From NCBI RefSeq assembly GCF_000160695.1, contig NZ_GG694010.1, positions 59,371 to 123,370 of the forward strand: DNA of 64,000 bases. The letters run 5' to 3'. A program made the position numbers and the translations under genes. The notes under the pieces are model-generated. The model was given only the letters and a program-made list of their open reading frames with translations, did no database searches and was not told the DNA's origin. The first letter of the stretch is position 1. Each line of letters starts with the position of its first letter. The DNA is from Centipeda flueggei ATCC 43531. Its GTDB lineage: Bacteria > Bacillota > Negativicutes > Selenomonadales > Selenomonadaceae. This document shows, piece after piece, positions 1-9,346 of the stretch.

Positions 1-11
1 CCTAATACCGT

Positions 12-758
12 CTACTGCCGATTCCACGCACACAGCCGACGCTCTGCCAGATCGAGCAGGATGAAGAGCAGCAGCCCGATCGCGCTCAGCACCACGATGC
101 CTGCGTACATATCGAGGTAGTTCACGCGCAGCCACGCGTCCATGATGTAGTAGCCGATGCCGTACTGTGTGCCGAATGTCTCCGTAAAGAAGAGGACGGA
201 GATCGCCGTTGCCATCGCCACGCGCACAGCCGTGATGAACTTCGGCAGCGAGGCGGGCACGATGATGTGGCGCACCATCTGTCCGAACGACGCGCCGAGT
301 ACGCGCAGCGGGAAATATGTAGCCGGCGGAATCGCAGCGACGGCATCACGTACCGTGACGATCACTTGAAAGACGATGATGAGAAAGACCAGCAGCAGCT
401 TGCTCGTCTCCCCGACGCCAAAGAGCAGCATGACGATGGGCAGGAGTGCGATCTTCGGGATGGGGTAGGTTAGATAGAGGATCGGAGCGAGGAGATGATT
501 GACACGCCGAAAATATCCCATCAGGATGCCGAGCGGATAGCCGACAGCAACGGCGACAAGCACGCCCACAGCAATCCGCATCAGGCTGTATGCCGCGTGA
601 ATGGCAATCGTCCCTGTGAATGTTGCCGTCAATCGGAAAAACACCTGCACGGGCGATGGGATCACAGGCTTTTGAAAGAGCTCCGCTGCCCCCGCCCAAA
701 GGAGAAGGCATACGAGCATCCCGACGGCGATCATCCGCAGTGAGATTTTCTCCATCAT
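12..758 (-). CDS. ABC transporter permease, SsuC/TauC-type
   Basis: Inner-membrane permease of a nitrate/sulfonate/taurine-type ABC importer. The 248-residue protein has an N-terminal membrane segment (about 8-25), further hydrophobic segments, and the EAA-type cytoplasmic loop at about 150-180 (LGASFG...VPASLP) that contacts the ATPase. Length fits the family (about 250). It overlaps the ATPase gene by 4 bases and shares its GGGGAGGAGG ribosome site. Two tandem ATG codons are possible starts, and the second has the better spacing. The substrate-binding protein is not in view and may lie beyond the left edge, so the substrate cannot be assigned. Confidence 0.9.
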   Translation of the reverse strand: MMEKISLRMIAVGMLVCLLLWAGAAELFQKPVIPSPVQVFFRLTATFTGTIAIHAAYSLMRIAVGVLVAVAVGYPLGILMGYFRRVNHLLAPILYLTYPIPKIALLPIVMLLFGVGETSKLLLVFLIIVFQVIVTVRDAVAAIPPATYFPLRVLGASFGQMVRHIIVPASLPKFITAVRVAMATAISVLFFTETFGTQYGIGYYIMDAWLRVNYLDMYAGIVVLSAIGLLLFILLDLAERRLCAWNRQ

Positions 759-1504
759 GCCTCCTCCCCCGCAATCTTTTCGCGCAGTGTCTGCCCCATG
801 GCGGAGAACGTCGGAGATCCGCGGCGCGCGGTATCGCCGACAAACGCATTGTCGATCACTTCGACGATGCGGCCGGGTTTTCCGCGCATGACGGCAATCC
901 GGTCGGCCAGCATCAGCGCCTCCTCCACGTAATGCGTCACGAGCAGTGTCGTTACCGCATACTGCCTGCGGAGGGAGAGGAACACCTCCTGCATTGCCTC
1001 GCGCGTGATCGCGTCGAGCGCGGAGAACGGCTCATCCATCAGCAGGAGGTCGGGCGCGAGGAAGAATACGCGCGCCAGTCCGACGCGCTGCTGCTGTCCG
1101 CCCGACAGCTCATGCGGATAACGTGCCAGCAAATCCCTAAGTCCCAGTTCATCAACCAGCGTATCCAGCCGCTCTGCATCTTCATCGCGGCGAATGCCCT
1201 TGATCTCTGCCGCAAGCAGGATATTTTCGCGTACTGTTTTCCATGCAAGGAGCCCATAGTTCTGCGGAAGAAACCCGATCCGCAGCGCATGCGGATCAAT
1301 GGGCGCACCGCCGCAGGTCACCTGCCCCGACGTCGGCTGAAGAAGTCCTGCACCAACGCGCAGGAGCGTCGACTTGCCGCAGCCCGATGCACCGATCAGG
1401 GCGAGCACTGCGCTGTGCTCCAGCTGTACGGACACGTCCGCAAGCGCATGAACTGCATCGTTCCCACGCCCATAGTCCACAGAGATATCCTTAAAACAGA
1501 GCAC
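755..1504 (-). CDS. ABC transporter ATP-binding protein, SsuB/TauB-type
   Basis: ATPase subunit that powers the adjacent permease. Walker A GASGCGKST lies at about residues 38-46, signature LSGGQQQRV at about 135 and Walker B LLLMDEP at about 155, followed by the D-loop SALD. Start chosen at a GTG (1504) because GGGAGG sits 7 bases upstream. An in-frame ATG 33 bases further upstream (1537) has a poorer ribosome site. The predicted protein is 249 residues. It lies downstream of guaA but is separated from it by a terminator-like hairpin. Confidence 0.88.
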   Translation of the reverse strand: MLCFKDISVDYGRGNDAVHALADVSVQLEHSAVLALIGASGCGKSTLLRVGAGLLQPTSGQVTCGGAPIDPHALRIGFLPQNYGLLAWKTVRENILLAAEIKGIRRDEDAERLDTLVDELGLRDLLARYPHELSGGQQQRVGLARVFFLAPDLLLMDEPFSALDAITREAMQEVFLSLRRQYAVTTLLVTHYVEEALMLADRIAVMRGKPGRIVEVIDNAFVGDTARRGSPTFSAMGQTLREKIAGEEA

Positions 1505-1542
1505 GCATTTTCCTCCCGCCGCGTTGTCAAAGTTCATCCTGT

Positions 1543-1572
1543 AAGGAAATATCCACCCATCTTATGGGTGGA
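1543..1572 (-). terminator. Probable terminator after guaA
   Basis: Nine-base perfect inverted repeat (TCCACCCAT / ATGGGTGGA) with a 3-base loop, 7 bases after the guaA stop. On the minus strand it is followed by TATTTCCTT, a poor U-tract, so termination may be partial. Confidence 0.45.
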
Positions 1573-1578
1573 CACGAT

Positions 1579-3138
1579 TCACTCAAATTCTATTGTTCCC
1601 GGCGGCTTCCCTGTGCAGTCATAAAGTACGCGGTTCACGCCTCGAACTTCATTGACAATACGTGTGGTCACGTGCGCCAGGAGTTCCCATGGAAGCTGTG
1701 CAGACTCCGCCGTCATGAAGTCGCTGGTCTCAACAGCGCGCAGGGCAATGGCGTAATCGTACGTACGTCCATCTCCCATGACACCAACGGAACGCATATT
1801 GGTGAGAGCTGCGAAGTATTGCCCGAGATTTCTGCGGATGCCCGCCTTCTCGATCTCCTCACGATAGATGGCATCTGCCTCCTGAACGATATGCACCTTC
1901 TCCTCCGTAACCTCTCCGATGATGCGGATGCCGAGACCAGGGCCCGGGAATGGCTGGCGGTCGACGAGATAGTCCGGAATGCCGAGCTCACGCCCCGCCG
2001 CACGCACTTCATCCTTAAAGAGGAGGCGCAGCGGTTCGACGATTTCCTTAAAGTCCACATGATCAGGCAGTCCGCCGACGTTATGATGGGACTTGATCAC
2101 GGCGGATTTCCCGAGTCCGCTCTCAATGACATCGGGATAGATCGTCCCCTGCACAAGGAAGTCCACCGCACCAATCTCATGTGCCGCTTCCTCAAAGACA
2201 CGGATGAACTCCTCCCCAATAATCTTACGTTTTTGTTCCGGCTCTGTCACGCCTTTGAGGCGAGCATAAAAACGATCACGGGCATTGATGCGGATAAAGT
2301 TGACATCATAGACGCCGTCTCGCCCAAAGACGGCCTCGACCTCATCGCCCTCATTCTTTCGCAGGAGGCCGTGGTCGACAAAGACGCAGGTAAGCTGACT
2401 GCCAATTGCCTTGGAGAGGAGAACTGCCGCAACGGAAGAATCCACACCACCCGAGAGAGCACAGAGAGCTCGTCCTCTGCCAATTTTTTGGCGCAGTTCC
2501 TCAATAGCGGTTTGAACGAAAGAATCCATGCGCCACGTTCCCGTACATCCACAGACACGGTAAATGAAACTGCGCAGCATCTCCGCTCCATGCTCTGTGT
2601 GCATCACCTCGGGATGGAACTGCACGGCATAGAGTCGCTCTGCAGGATTCTCCATCGCTGCGATGGGGCAGACCGGCGTCTGTGCCGTCACGTGGAATCC
2701 GTTCGGCAGTCCGCTGATGTAGTCCGTATGGCTCATCCAGCAGACATTCATGCGTGGAATCCCTTCAAAGAGCGGTGAATCGGCATCGACGACCTCCACC
2801 TCTGTCCGACCATACTCGCTCGTCGGTGCCGGCTCCACATGCCCACCGCATAGATAGGCGATCAGCTGTGCCCCGTAGCAGATCCCAAGCACGGGGATGC
2901 CGAGCATGAAGAGCTCCTTCGATGCCGTAACTGTCTTCTCCCCATAAACACTATTCGGTCCGCCCGTCAAAATAATCCCGCGCGGGGCAAGTTCGCGGAT
3001 GCGCTCCACGGAAAGCGTATGCGGATGCACTTCACAGTAGACGTGATTTTCACGCACGCGGCGCGCGATCAGCTGATTGTACTGCCCGCCGAAGTCCAAC
3101 ACTAAGATCATTTCTGCGGCATCGGGTCTGTTCATCAT
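1579..3138 (-). CDS. guaA: GMP synthase (glutamine-hydrolysing)
   Basis: Converts XMP, ATP and glutamine to GMP. The N-terminal class I glutamine amidotransferase domain carries GICYGAQ (nucleophile Cys about 87) and the later His-Pro-Glu (FHPEVMH). The ATP pyrophosphatase domain has the P-loop SGGVDSS. The C-terminal dimerisation domain ends in KPPGTIEFE, as is typical. Start taken at 3138, where AAGGGAACA precedes tandem ATG codons; an upstream extension to 3204 would lack a ribosome site. About 519 residues, normal for the family. It follows recX by 16 bases in the same direction and may be co-transcribed with recA-recX. Confidence 0.97.
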   Translation of the reverse strand: MMNRPDAAEMILVLDFGGQYNQLIARRVRENHVYCEVHPHTLSVERIRELAPRGIILTGGPNSVYGEKTVTASKELFMLGIPVLGICYGAQLIAYLCGGHVEPAPTSEYGRTEVEVVDADSPLFEGIPRMNVCWMSHTDYISGLPNGFHVTAQTPVCPIAAMENPAERLYAVQFHPEVMHTEHGAEMLRSFIYRVCGCTGTWRMDSFVQTAIEELRQKIGRGRALCALSGGVDSSVAAVLLSKAIGSQLTCVFVDHGLLRKNEGDEVEAVFGRDGVYDVNFIRINARDRFYARLKGVTEPEQKRKIIGEEFIRVFEEAAHEIGAVDFLVQGTIYPDVIESGLGKSAVIKSHHNVGGLPDHVDFKEIVEPLRLLFKDEVRAAGRELGIPDYLVDRQPFPGPGLGIRIIGEVTEEKVHIVQEADAIYREEIEKAGIRRNLGQYFAALTNMRSVGVMGDGRTYDYAIALRAVETSDFMTAESAQLPWELLAHVTTRIVNEVRGVNRVLYDCTGKPPGTIEFE

Positions 3139-3154
3139 TGTTCCCTTTCTCACG

Positions 3155-3658
3155 TTATTCTTCTGCATCCTCGGCAAAGGAATCTTTAAACTCCCGAACG
3201 GCACTGTGTGCTACATCGACCGAAAATCCCCGTTGGTAGAGATTTGTCATCATCTTCTGAGCCTTGTCATTCGCTTTGTACTTCATGGCAAGGACACGCT
3301 CTGCTGCCGCCACTTCACGCTCATCGATATCCTCGGGAACAACGCTCCGCACGAGATCATGGTCAAACCCGCGCTGCATGAGCTTTGCACAAATCTGGCG
3401 CACAGAGCTGCAGCTTTCCTGATAAAGATACATAAACTGCTGAGCACACAGATCAGCATCATCGAGGTAATGTCGTTCGATCAGCCGTGCAATCGCAGCA
3501 TCGACCTCCTCTGCCGAAAAGCCCTTTCGCATTAGTTTCTCACGCAGCCTTTTCTCACTGTGTGCCTGACGTGCGAGATAATCCACTGCCACCATGAGCG
3601 CCGTACGTTCTTCCCGCTTTTTACTTCCGTTCCCTGCTTCATTCCGTGCAGCAGTCAT
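3155..3658 (-). CDS. recX: Regulatory protein RecX
   Basis: Modulator of RecA filaments. The 167-residue protein shows the three-helix repeat pattern of Rec[16 protein letters not shown] near the start, [15 protein letters not shown] in the middle, and a C-terminal repeat. Its ATG overlaps the recA stop (ATGA), so the two are translationally coupled, the usual recA-recX arrangement. Confidence 0.93.
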   Translation of the reverse strand: MTAARNEAGNGSKKREERTALMVAVDYLARQAHSEKRLREKLMRKGFSAEEVDAAIARLIERHYLDDADLCAQQFMYLYQESCSSVRQICAKLMQRGFDHDLVRSVVPEDIDEREVAAAERVLAMKYKANDKAQKMMTNLYQRGFSVDVAHSAVREFKDSFAEDAEE

Positions 3659-4794
3659 TCATCGGCTCCCATGGCGGGATCCCGATCGGACACATCGGCA
3701 AAATCCTGCGCTGTCTCCTCAAATGGAGCAGTCTTCTTTCCTGTACCTTTTTTCTTCGGTTTTTCCCCCTCGGCAAGGAGTTTCGTACGGATTTTTTCTT
3801 CGATCTCAGTGATCATCTCCGGTCTCTCCTCAAGAGTTGCCTTTGCATTTTCCTTGCCCTGTCCGAGACGCGTTCCCCCATAGGAAAACCATGCGCCGCT
3901 CTTATCGACAATATCCAGCTCGACGCCCATATCAATGATGCTGCCGAGACGCGAAACTCCCTCACCGTACATGATATCAAACTCTGCCGTCTTAAACGGA
4001 GGCGCGACCTTGTTCTTGACAATTCTCGCGCGCGTGCGGTTGCCCAGTGATTCCGTGCCCTGTTTGATGGAGTCGGCGCGTCGCACGTCAATGCGTACTG
4101 ATGCGTAGAACTTCAGCGCACGTCCGCCCGTTGTCACCTCCGGATTCCCATAGGTAACGCCGATCTTCTCGCGCAGCTGGTTGATGAATACGGCAGCCGT
4201 ACGCGTCTTGCTGATGATGCCCGTCAGCTTGCGCATTGCCTGGCTCATGAGACGCGCCTGCAAACCAACGGCAGATGCCCCCATATCACCGTCGATTTCA
4301 GACTTTGGTACAAGAGCGGCAACCGAGTCAACGACGATGATGTCGATTGCAGCACTGTGCACGAGCGCATCCACAATCTCAAGTGCCTGCTCACCTGTAT
4401 CTGGCTGGGAGACGAGAAGGTCCTCGATGTTGACCCCAAGTTTGCGGGCATATTCCGGATCGAGGGCATGCTCGGCATCAATGAATGCCGCAATACCGCC
4501 TGCCTTCTGCGCCTCGGCAATCATGTGCAGTGCGACGGTCGTCTTGCCGGAGGACTCAGGTCCAAAGACCTCGATAATGCGTCCGCGCGGGATTCCTCCA
4601 ACACCGAGCGCGATGTCAAGCGGAAGAATCCCTGTGGAGATCACCTCGATGTTCATATTTGCCTTGGCTTCACCAAGGCGCATGATCGCTCCCTTGCCGT
4701 GGGCCTTCTCGATATTACGCAGTGCGTTCTCAAGAGCCTCTTCACGCGCCATCGGCCGATCAGTTTTTCCGCCCCGCTTATCCTTTTCTGTCAT
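3655..4794 (-). CDS. recA: Recombinase RecA
   Basis: DNA strand-exchange ATPase and SOS co-protease. Walker [10 protein letters not shown] lies at 78-86. The Walker B region VDSVAALVP and the L2-loop region with [10 protein letters not shown] are present. The long charged C-terminal tail is K/E-rich. Start chosen at 4794 because AAGGAG lies 6 bases upstream, giving 379 residues; a longer frame to 4836 is unsupported. The promoter overlaps the terminator of the upstream yqeY gene. I saw no GAAC-N4-GTTC operator upstream. Confidence 0.98.
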   Translation of the reverse strand: MTEKDKRGGKTDRPMAREEALENALRNIEKAHGKGAIMRLGEAKANMNIEVISTGILPLDIALGVGGIPRGRIIEVFGPESSGKTTVALHMIAEAQKAGGIAAFIDAEHALDPEYARKLGVNIEDLLVSQPDTGEQALEIVDALVHSAAIDIIVVDSVAALVPKSEIDGDMGASAVGLQARLMSQAMRKLTGIISKTRTAAVFINQLREKIGVTYGNPEVTTGGRALKFYASVRIDVRRADSIKQGTESLGNRTRARIVKNKVAPPFKTAEFDIMYGEGVSRLGSIIDMGVELDIVDKSGAWFSYGGTRLGQGKENAKATLEERPEMITEIEEKIRTKLLAEGEKPKKKGTGKKTAPFEETAQDFADVSDRDPAMGADE

Positions 4795-4839
4795 CTGTAT
4801 CTCCTTGTTCATTCCTATGCAAAAATTTATTCTCATTCA

Positions 4840-4869
4840 ATTATATAAAAATCCCCGCTCCTTTGTCAA
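4840..4869 (-). promoter_or_regulatory. recA promoter
   Basis: TTGACA (4869-4864) and TATAAT (4845-4840) separated by 18 bases on the minus strand, a consensus sigma-70-type promoter. The -35 box and spacer lie inside the hairpin of the yqeY terminator. Confidence 0.7.
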
Positions 4870-4885
4870 AGGAAAATGCGGGGAT
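4843..4885 (-). terminator. Terminator of yqeY
   Basis: ATCCCCGC / GCGGGGAT stem with an inner TCCTTTG/CAAAGGA pairing, then a run of U on the minus strand. It is placed 17 bases after the yqeY stop. Confidence 0.75.
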
Positions 4886-4902
4886 GTGTTCTGAAAAGGA
4901 GA

Positions 4903-5346
4903 TTACTTCAAATGTGCACGAACAGCTTCATTGATGAGTTTCCCATCAGCACGCCCTTTGACGCGCGGCATGAGGACCCCCATTACCTTGCCCATGTCCT
5001 TTGCCGTCACTGCACCGACTTCGGCGACAGCATCCGCCACGAGCTTCTTCACCTCATCGATACTGAGCTGTGTAGGGAGATAAGGCATCAAAACATCAAT
5101 CTCCGCCTTGGTCTTGGCAACGAGATCATCGCGCTTGCCGCGTGCGAACTCCTCAATGGAATCGCGGCGCATTTTCACTTCCTTGGAGATGACGCCGATC
5201 ACCTCATCATCTGTGAGTGTCTTCTTCCCATCGATCTCTGCCTGACGCACCGCACCTCGCACCATGCGAATGACGGAAAGGCGGTCCTTCTCGCCCCGCT
5301 TCATGGCTTCCTTCATATCTGCCGTAAGCTTTTCCATGAGTGACAT
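4903..5346 (-). CDS. yqeY: GatB/YqeY domain-containing protein
   Basis: Small cytosolic protein with the helical YqeY domain that resembles the tRNA-binding tail of GatB; its exact role is unsettled. Visible hallmarks are MKRGEKDRLSVIRM near the start, YLPTQLS in the middle and GKVMGVLMPRVKGRADGKL near the C-terminus. The 147-residue length is typical. Start at 5346 has GGAAAGG 9 bases upstream; another ATG lies 9 bases further up. It follows rpsU, a common pairing, with a terminator between them. Confidence 0.92.
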   Translation of the reverse strand: MSLMEKLTADMKEAMKRGEKDRLSVIRMVRGAVRQAEIDGKKTLTDDEVIGVISKEVKMRRDSIEEFARGKRDDLVAKTKAEIDVLMPYLPTQLSIDEVKKLVADAVAEVGAVTAKDMGKVMGVLMPRVKGRADGKLINEAVRAHLK

Positions 5347-5365
5347 TGCTTTCATCCTTTCCTAT

Positions 5366-5401
5366 AAAAAGAAAAACATCCGCAGCACTGCGCCGCGGAT
5401 G
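5366..5401 (-). terminator. Terminator of rpsU
   Basis: CATCCGC / GCGGATG stem followed by TTTTTCTTTTT on the minus strand, 10 bases after the rpsU stop. Confidence 0.75.
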
Positions 5402-5411
5402 CCTTATGCAG

Positions 5412-5594
5412 TCAGCCCCTGTATTTGCGTTTGCGTGCCGCCTCAGACTTCTTCTTGCGGCGAACGCTCGGTTTCTCGTAATGTTCACGCTTTCGAACTT
5501 CGGCAAGAGTACCGGCCTTCTGTGACATACGCTTAAAGCGGCGGAGAGCACTGTCGATCGACTCATTCTTGCCGACCTTGATTTCATTTGCCAT
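5412..5594 (-). CDS. rpsU: 30S ribosomal protein S21
   Basis: Small basic ribosomal protein of 60 residues. It has the family motif [13 protein letters not shown] and an Arg/Lys-rich tail ([15 protein letters not shown]). Start chosen at 5594, where GAGGGGA precedes the ATG. A consensus promoter lies about 60 bases upstream and a strong terminator follows. Confidence 0.97.
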   Translation of the reverse strand: MANEIKVGKNESIDSALRRFKRMSQKAGTLAEVRKREHYEKPSVRRKKKSEAARKRKYRG

Positions 5595-5650
5595 GCATTT
5601 CCCCTCCCTCCACGCGCGGAGTATTTCGCATCTCAAAATGATGCTCTGTC

Positions 5651-5680
5651 ATTATACTCCATAGGGATAATTCGTGTCAA
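5651..5680 (-). promoter_or_regulatory. rpsU promoter
   Basis: TTGACA (5680-5675), 18-base spacer, TATAAT (5656-5651) on the minus strand. It is a match to the vegetative consensus in the divergent rpsU/znuA spacer. The rest of the spacer (about 5681-5800) is A+T-rich with no gene seen. Confidence 0.75.
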
Positions 5681-5801
5681 TCTTGTAATCAAATTTTCAC
5701 AAAATAAGGCTTGAGCCCTATCTTCATTTTATACTCATCTGAACATTTATTTATACATAGTATCTATTGATAAAAATTTTCTATATTTTATGCCTTGCCT
5801 A

Positions 5802-5831
5802 TTGACAATCTATCTCACCATGGCGTATCAT
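5802..5831 (+). promoter_or_regulatory. Promoter for the zinc-type binding protein gene
   Basis: TTGACA (5802-5807), 18-base spacer, TATCAT (5826-5831), about 57 bases before the start. No clear Zur-type palindrome was recognised. Confidence 0.55.
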
Positions 5832-5888
5832 CTTCCTATCGTCGTTTCACCAATCTAGCAAATGTTCAGTTTTTAAGGAGCAATATTC

Positions 5889-6794
5889 ATGAAAATGACC
5901 ACAAAAATCCTATCTCTCCTGCTCGTCCTCCTCACGACAGCGCTCCTCGGCTGCGGCGGATCACAGCAATCCGCGGAGAAGAAAGCGGAGAAACCGTTCC
6001 GCATCGTCACCTCGTTCTATCCCATGTATATAGCAGCCATCAACATCACAGACGGCGTAGACGGTGTGGAAGTCACCAATATGACGAAACCGCAGACAGG
6101 ATGCCTGCACGACTACCAACTCATGACCGAGGACATGAAAACACTCGAACATGCCGATGCCTTCATCATCAACGGTGCCGGCATGGAGGACTTCATGGAC
6201 AAGGTGACGAGCGCACAAAAACAAATGAAGGTCATCGATGCCTCACGCGGGATCGAACTCATCCATGATGAGGAAGGTGACAATCCCCACGTCTGGCTGA
6301 GTGTCACCGATGCCATTGCTCAGGTGCGCAACATTGCCGATCAGCTAAAGGAAGCCGATCCCGCCCATGCGGATGCCTACGAAAAAAATGCTGCTTCCTA
6401 CATTGAAAAGCTCACAGCATTGAAAACGGAGATGCACGCCGCGCTTGACAATGTTCCGCACAAGGATATCGTGACGTTCCACGAGGCATTTCCCTACTTC
6501 GCAAAAGAGTTCCATCTGAACATCATTGCCGTCGTCGAGCGCGAGCCGGGAACAGAGCCGACGCCGAGCGAACTGCAGGAAACCATCGCGCAGGTGAATG
6601 CGCTCCCATCTAAGGTGCTCTTTACCGAACCACAGTACTCTCCTGCCGCCGCAGAGACGATTGCGCGCGAGACCGGCGCAAAGATCTACACCCTTGACCC
6701 TGTTGTCACAGGCGAAGCGACTTCTGCAGCAAAGAACGCCTACATCGACACGATGAAGAGGAATATGGAGACCTTAAAGGAAGCCCTTCAATAA
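5889..6794 (+). CDS. Zinc/manganese ABC transporter substrate-binding lipoprotein (ZnuA-like)
   Basis: Surface lipoprotein that captures a divalent metal for an ABC importer. It has a signal peptide with lipobox LLGC (Cys about 22). Cluster A-1/ZnuA features follow: HDYQLM at about 77, NPHVWLS at about 136, the FHEAFPYFA segment, and the late FTEPQYSP segment. These are candidate metal-ligand regions. The His-rich loop of many ZnuA proteins is absent. AAGGAG precedes the start. At 301 residues the length is normal. No permease or ATPase is adjacent, so it is an orphan here and must work with a transporter elsewhere. Confidence 0.92.
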   Translation: MKMTTKILSLLLVLLTTALLGCGGSQQSAEKKAEKPFRIVTSFYPMYIAAINITDGVDGVEVTNMTKPQTGCLHDYQLMTEDMKTLEHADAFIINGAGMEDFMDKVTSAQKQMKVIDASRGIELIHDEEGDNPHVWLSVTDAIAQVRNIADQLKEADPAHADAYEKNAASYIEKLTALKTEMHAALDNVPHKDIVTFHEAFPYFAKEFHLNIIAVVEREPGTEPTPSELQETIAQVNALPSKVLFTEPQYSPAAAETIARETGAKIYTLDPVVTGEATSAAKNAYIDTMKRNMETLKEALQ

Positions 6795-6805
6795 CAGTAT
6801 ACACC

Positions 6806-6850
6806 CATAGGAAAAGAGCTTGCCGTCATTTGGCAAGCTCTTTTCCTATG
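6806..6850. terminator. Bidirectional terminator between the ZnuA-like gene and purD
   Basis: Perfect 19-base stem (CATAGGAAAAGAGCTTGCC and its complement) with a 7-base loop. The A-rich and T-rich arms make it work for both converging genes. Confidence 0.85.
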
Positions 6851-6853
6851 GTC

Positions 6854-8113
6854 TCACCGAGCAAGTGCGCGATGTGCAATATCCTTGCGATAGTAGGCAT
6901 CCTTGAAGGAAATCTTCTCTGCAGCAGCATAGGCGGCATCGACAGCGGAGGATATATCTGCGCCGCGCCCGACTACACCGAGCACGCGGCCGCCGTTTGT
7001 GACGAGTTTTCCATCTTTCATCGCCGTTCCGGCATGGAAGACGAGCGCGCCCATCGCCTCAGCGTCGGCGATCCCTATAATCTCCTGCCCTTTCTTATAG
7101 GCACCCGGATAGCCCCCCGAGGCAAGCACGACACACACAGCCGTACCGTCCTTCCAACGGATGGAAACATCTGCAAGAGTTTCATTCGTGCAGGCACACA
7201 TGATTTCCACAAGATCGCTGTCGAGAAGCGGAAGCACTACTTGCGTCTCGGGATCACCAAACCGTGCGTTGAACTCCACAACCTTTGGCCCGTCCGCCGT
7301 CACCATCAGTCCAAGATAGAGACAGCCGCGATAGGTACGCCCCTCCTGCGCCATGGCGGCAATGGTGGGCTCTAGGATTTCCTCCACGGCACGCTTCGTC
7401 ATCTCCGGCGTCATGACCGGTGCAGGTGCATAGGTACCCATACCGCCTGTATTTGGTCCACGGTCCCCGTCATAAGCACGCTTGTGATCCTGTGCGCTGA
7501 TCATCGGACGAATCGTCATCCCATCGGTAAAAGCGAGGAGCGATGCCTCCTCTCCCTCCATAAATTCCTCAATGACGACGCGTGCACCCGCATCGCCGAA
7601 AGAGTGATCCTCCATGATGGCATCAACGGCATTGAGCGCCTCCTGCTCCGTCATGGCGACGATAACGCCCTTGCCTGCTGCAAGGCCATCCGCCTTGACG
7701 ACGATGGGTGCGCCCTCCTGACGGATGTAGGCGCGTGCTGGCTCTGCCGCAGTAAAGACCTCATAGCGTGCCGTCGGTATCCCGTACTTTTTCATGAGAT
7801 CCTTAGCGAATGACTTCGAGCCCTCGATCTCCGCCGCATTCGCGCGCGGTCCAAAGGCACGGATCCCTGCCTCCTCGAGCTCATCCACCAGCCCATTCAT
7901 CAGCGGCACCTCGGGACCAACGACGACAAGTCCGATATCTTTCTCCTTGACAAAGCGCAGGATCTCCGCATGATCGTCAAGTGCAAGCGCCGCCGACGCG
8001 TCCATGCCGGGATTGCCGGGGATGGCGTAAATCTGCTCCGTCTGCGGGCTTTCCGAGAGTTTCCAATACAGAGCGTGCTCGCGCCCGCCCGAGCCGATGA
8101 CAAGAATATTCAC
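6854..8113 (-). CDS. purD: Phosphoribosylamine--glycine ligase (GAR synthetase)
   Basis: Second step of purine synthesis: phosphoribosylamine plus glycine and ATP to GAR. ATP-grasp protein of 419 residues. It has the N-terminal GSGGREHAL, the ATP-binding KADGLAAGKGV (about 139-149), PNTGGMG and the metal-site region EFNARFGDPE. It starts with GTG after GAGGAAG, 10 bases behind the IMP cyclohydrolase gene, and is the last gene of the pur operon. Confidence 0.97.
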   Translation of the reverse strand: MNILVIGSGGREHALYWKLSESPQTEQIYAIPGNPGMDASAALALDDHAEILRFVKEKDIGLVVVGPEVPLMNGLVDELEEAGIRAFGPRANAAEIEGSKSFAKDLMKKYGIPTARYEVFTAAEPARAYIRQEGAPIVVKADGLAAGKGVIVAMTEQEALNAVDAIMEDHSFGDAGARVVIEEFMEGEEASLLAFTDGMTIRPMISAQDHKRAYDGDRGPNTGGMGTYAPAPVMTPEMTKRAVEEILEPTIAAMAQEGRTYRGCLYLGLMVTADGPKVVEFNARFGDPETQVVLPLLDSDLVEIMCACTNETLADVSIRWKDGTAVCVVLASGGYPGAYKKGQEIIGIADAEAMGALVFHAGTAMKDGKLVTNGGRVLGVVGRGADISSAVDAAYAAAEKISFKDAYYRKDIAHRALAR

Positions 8114-8123
8114 GTCGTCTTCC

Positions 8124-8717
8124 TCATTTTTCTATCTGCTGTGAGAGATATGCTCCGATGGCACGGTCATACTCTGCCGTATGAGCAAATGCCTCCTGCG
8201 CCAGACGCATCCGCGTCATGCCGTCCACCGCACCGTCTTTTTCGATCATCGCGGCGATCTCTGCATAGCGCGACGGATTGGTAATGACGGTGACGAACTT
8301 AAAGTTCTTCGCTGCGGCACGAATCATCGCGGGACCGCCAATGTCGATCTGCTCGACCGCCTCGGCAAGTGTAACGTCAGGTTTCGCCACGGTCTCCACA
8401 AACGGATAGAGATTGACGACAACGAGATCAATCGGTGTGATCTTCAGCTCCCTCAGTGCCTTCTCGTGCTCCGGATTGCCGCGCACAGCAAGAATCCCGC
8501 CGTGCACGAGGGGATTCAAGGTCTTGACGCGGCCATCCATAATCTCGGGAAAACCCGTGACATCACTGACGTAGATAACGGGAATCCCCGCCTCACGCAG
8601 TGCCTTCATCGTCCCGCCCGTAGAGACGATCTCAATGCCTGCCTTCTGCAGTGTCCGTGCGAATTCGACGACACCACTCTTATCGGATACGCTGATCAGG
8701 GCACGTTTTATCTTCAT
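8124..8717 (-). CDS. purH: IMP cyclohydrolase (stand-alone N-terminal domain of PurH)
   Basis: Closes the ring of FAICAR to give IMP, the last step of the pathway. The 197-residue protein corresponds to the methylglyoxal-synthase-like cyclohydrolase domain: SVSDKSG at 10-16, STGGT at about 32, GRVKTLNP at about 63, NLYPF at about 102. It stops at YDRAIGAYL, near the usual boundary with the AICAR formyltransferase domain of bifunctional PurH. That second domain (about 320 residues) is missing. The next gene, purD, starts 10 bases later, so no broken remnant lies between. A separate formyltransferase must be encoded elsewhere. Its start overlaps the purN stop. Confidence 0.93.
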   Translation of the reverse strand: MKIKRALISVSDKSGVVEFARTLQKAGIEIVSTGGTMKALREAGIPVIYVSDVTGFPEIMDGRVKTLNPLVHGGILAVRGNPEHEKALRELKITPIDLVVVNLYPFVETVAKPDVTLAEAVEQIDIGGPAMIRAAAKNFKFVTVITNPSRYAEIAAMIEKDGAVDGMTRMRLAQEAFAHTAEYDRAIGAYLSQQIEK

Positions 8718-9346
8718 AATGCTCCTCCTTCGGCAGGGGGCAGGATGTGTACCTGTCTGCCGTCTGTACGAAGTCTGCCATCGACATAGAGTCGAATTGC
8801 TGCAGGAAAGATCCGATGTTCCTCCTTTAGAACGCGTGCGGCAAGGCTGTCCTCCGTATCCCCTTCTGCTACAGGCACAGCTGCCTGGAGAATGATGGGG
8901 CCGGAGTCCGTCCCCTCATCCACAAAGTGCACCGTACATCCGCTGACCTTCACCCCGTAGGCCAATGCATCCCGATGGGCATGTGCCCCAGGGAAACTTG
9001 GCAGCAGTGCGGGGTGGATATTGAGGATGCATCCCGCATAGGCACGCACGAAGAATGGCGACAGGATCCGCATAAACCCTGCCAGCACGACGAGTGTGAC
9101 TCCGTGCGCATGCAGGTGTTCGAGCAGTACACGCTCAAAGTCCTCGCGTTCAGCATACTCTTTGCGCACAACGGCAGCGGCAGGGATGCCATGTTCCCGC
9201 GCGCGCGTGAGCGCATAGGCCTCCGCCTTGTCTGCCAGTACGACGGCAATCTCCGCACAGATGTCCCCGCGCTCCACGGCATCGATGATGGACGCAAGGT
9301 TAGACCCGCGCCCTGAGCAGAGCACTCCAATCTTTTCCTTAGGCAT
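8714..9346 (-). CDS. purN: Phosphoribosylglycinamide formyltransferase
   Basis: Transfers a formyl group from 10-formyl-THF to GAR. It shows the Rossmann motif CSGRGSNL, the catalytic Asn/His segment [16 protein letters not shown] and the Asp in [12 protein letters not shown]. Start at 9346, in overlap with the purM stop and with GGGCGG upstream. At 210 residues it is of usual length. It is translationally coupled within the pur operon. Confidence 0.96.
   Translation of the reverse strand: MPKEKIGVLCSGRGSNLASIIDAVERGDICAEIAVVLADKAEAYALTRAREHGIPAAAVVRKEYAEREDFERVLLEHLHAHGVTLVVLAGFMRILSPFFVRAYAGCILNIHPALLPSFPGAHAHRDALAYGVKVSGCTVHFVDEGTDSGPIILQAAVPVAEGDTEDSLAARVLKEEHRIFPAAIRLYVDGRLRTDGRQVHILPPAEGGAL

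Noticed and set aside
620-1624. Long plus-strand open frame opposite the ABC transporter genes
   Set aside because: It is a shadow of two well-supported minus-strand genes with clear ABC motifs. The many similar long frames opposite purM, cbiA, nifJ and others are rejected for the same reason.
8114-8124. Frameshifted remnant of the AICAR formyltransferase domain of PurH
   Set aside because: Only 10 bases separate the stop from purD, so no remnant exists; the domain is simply absent.
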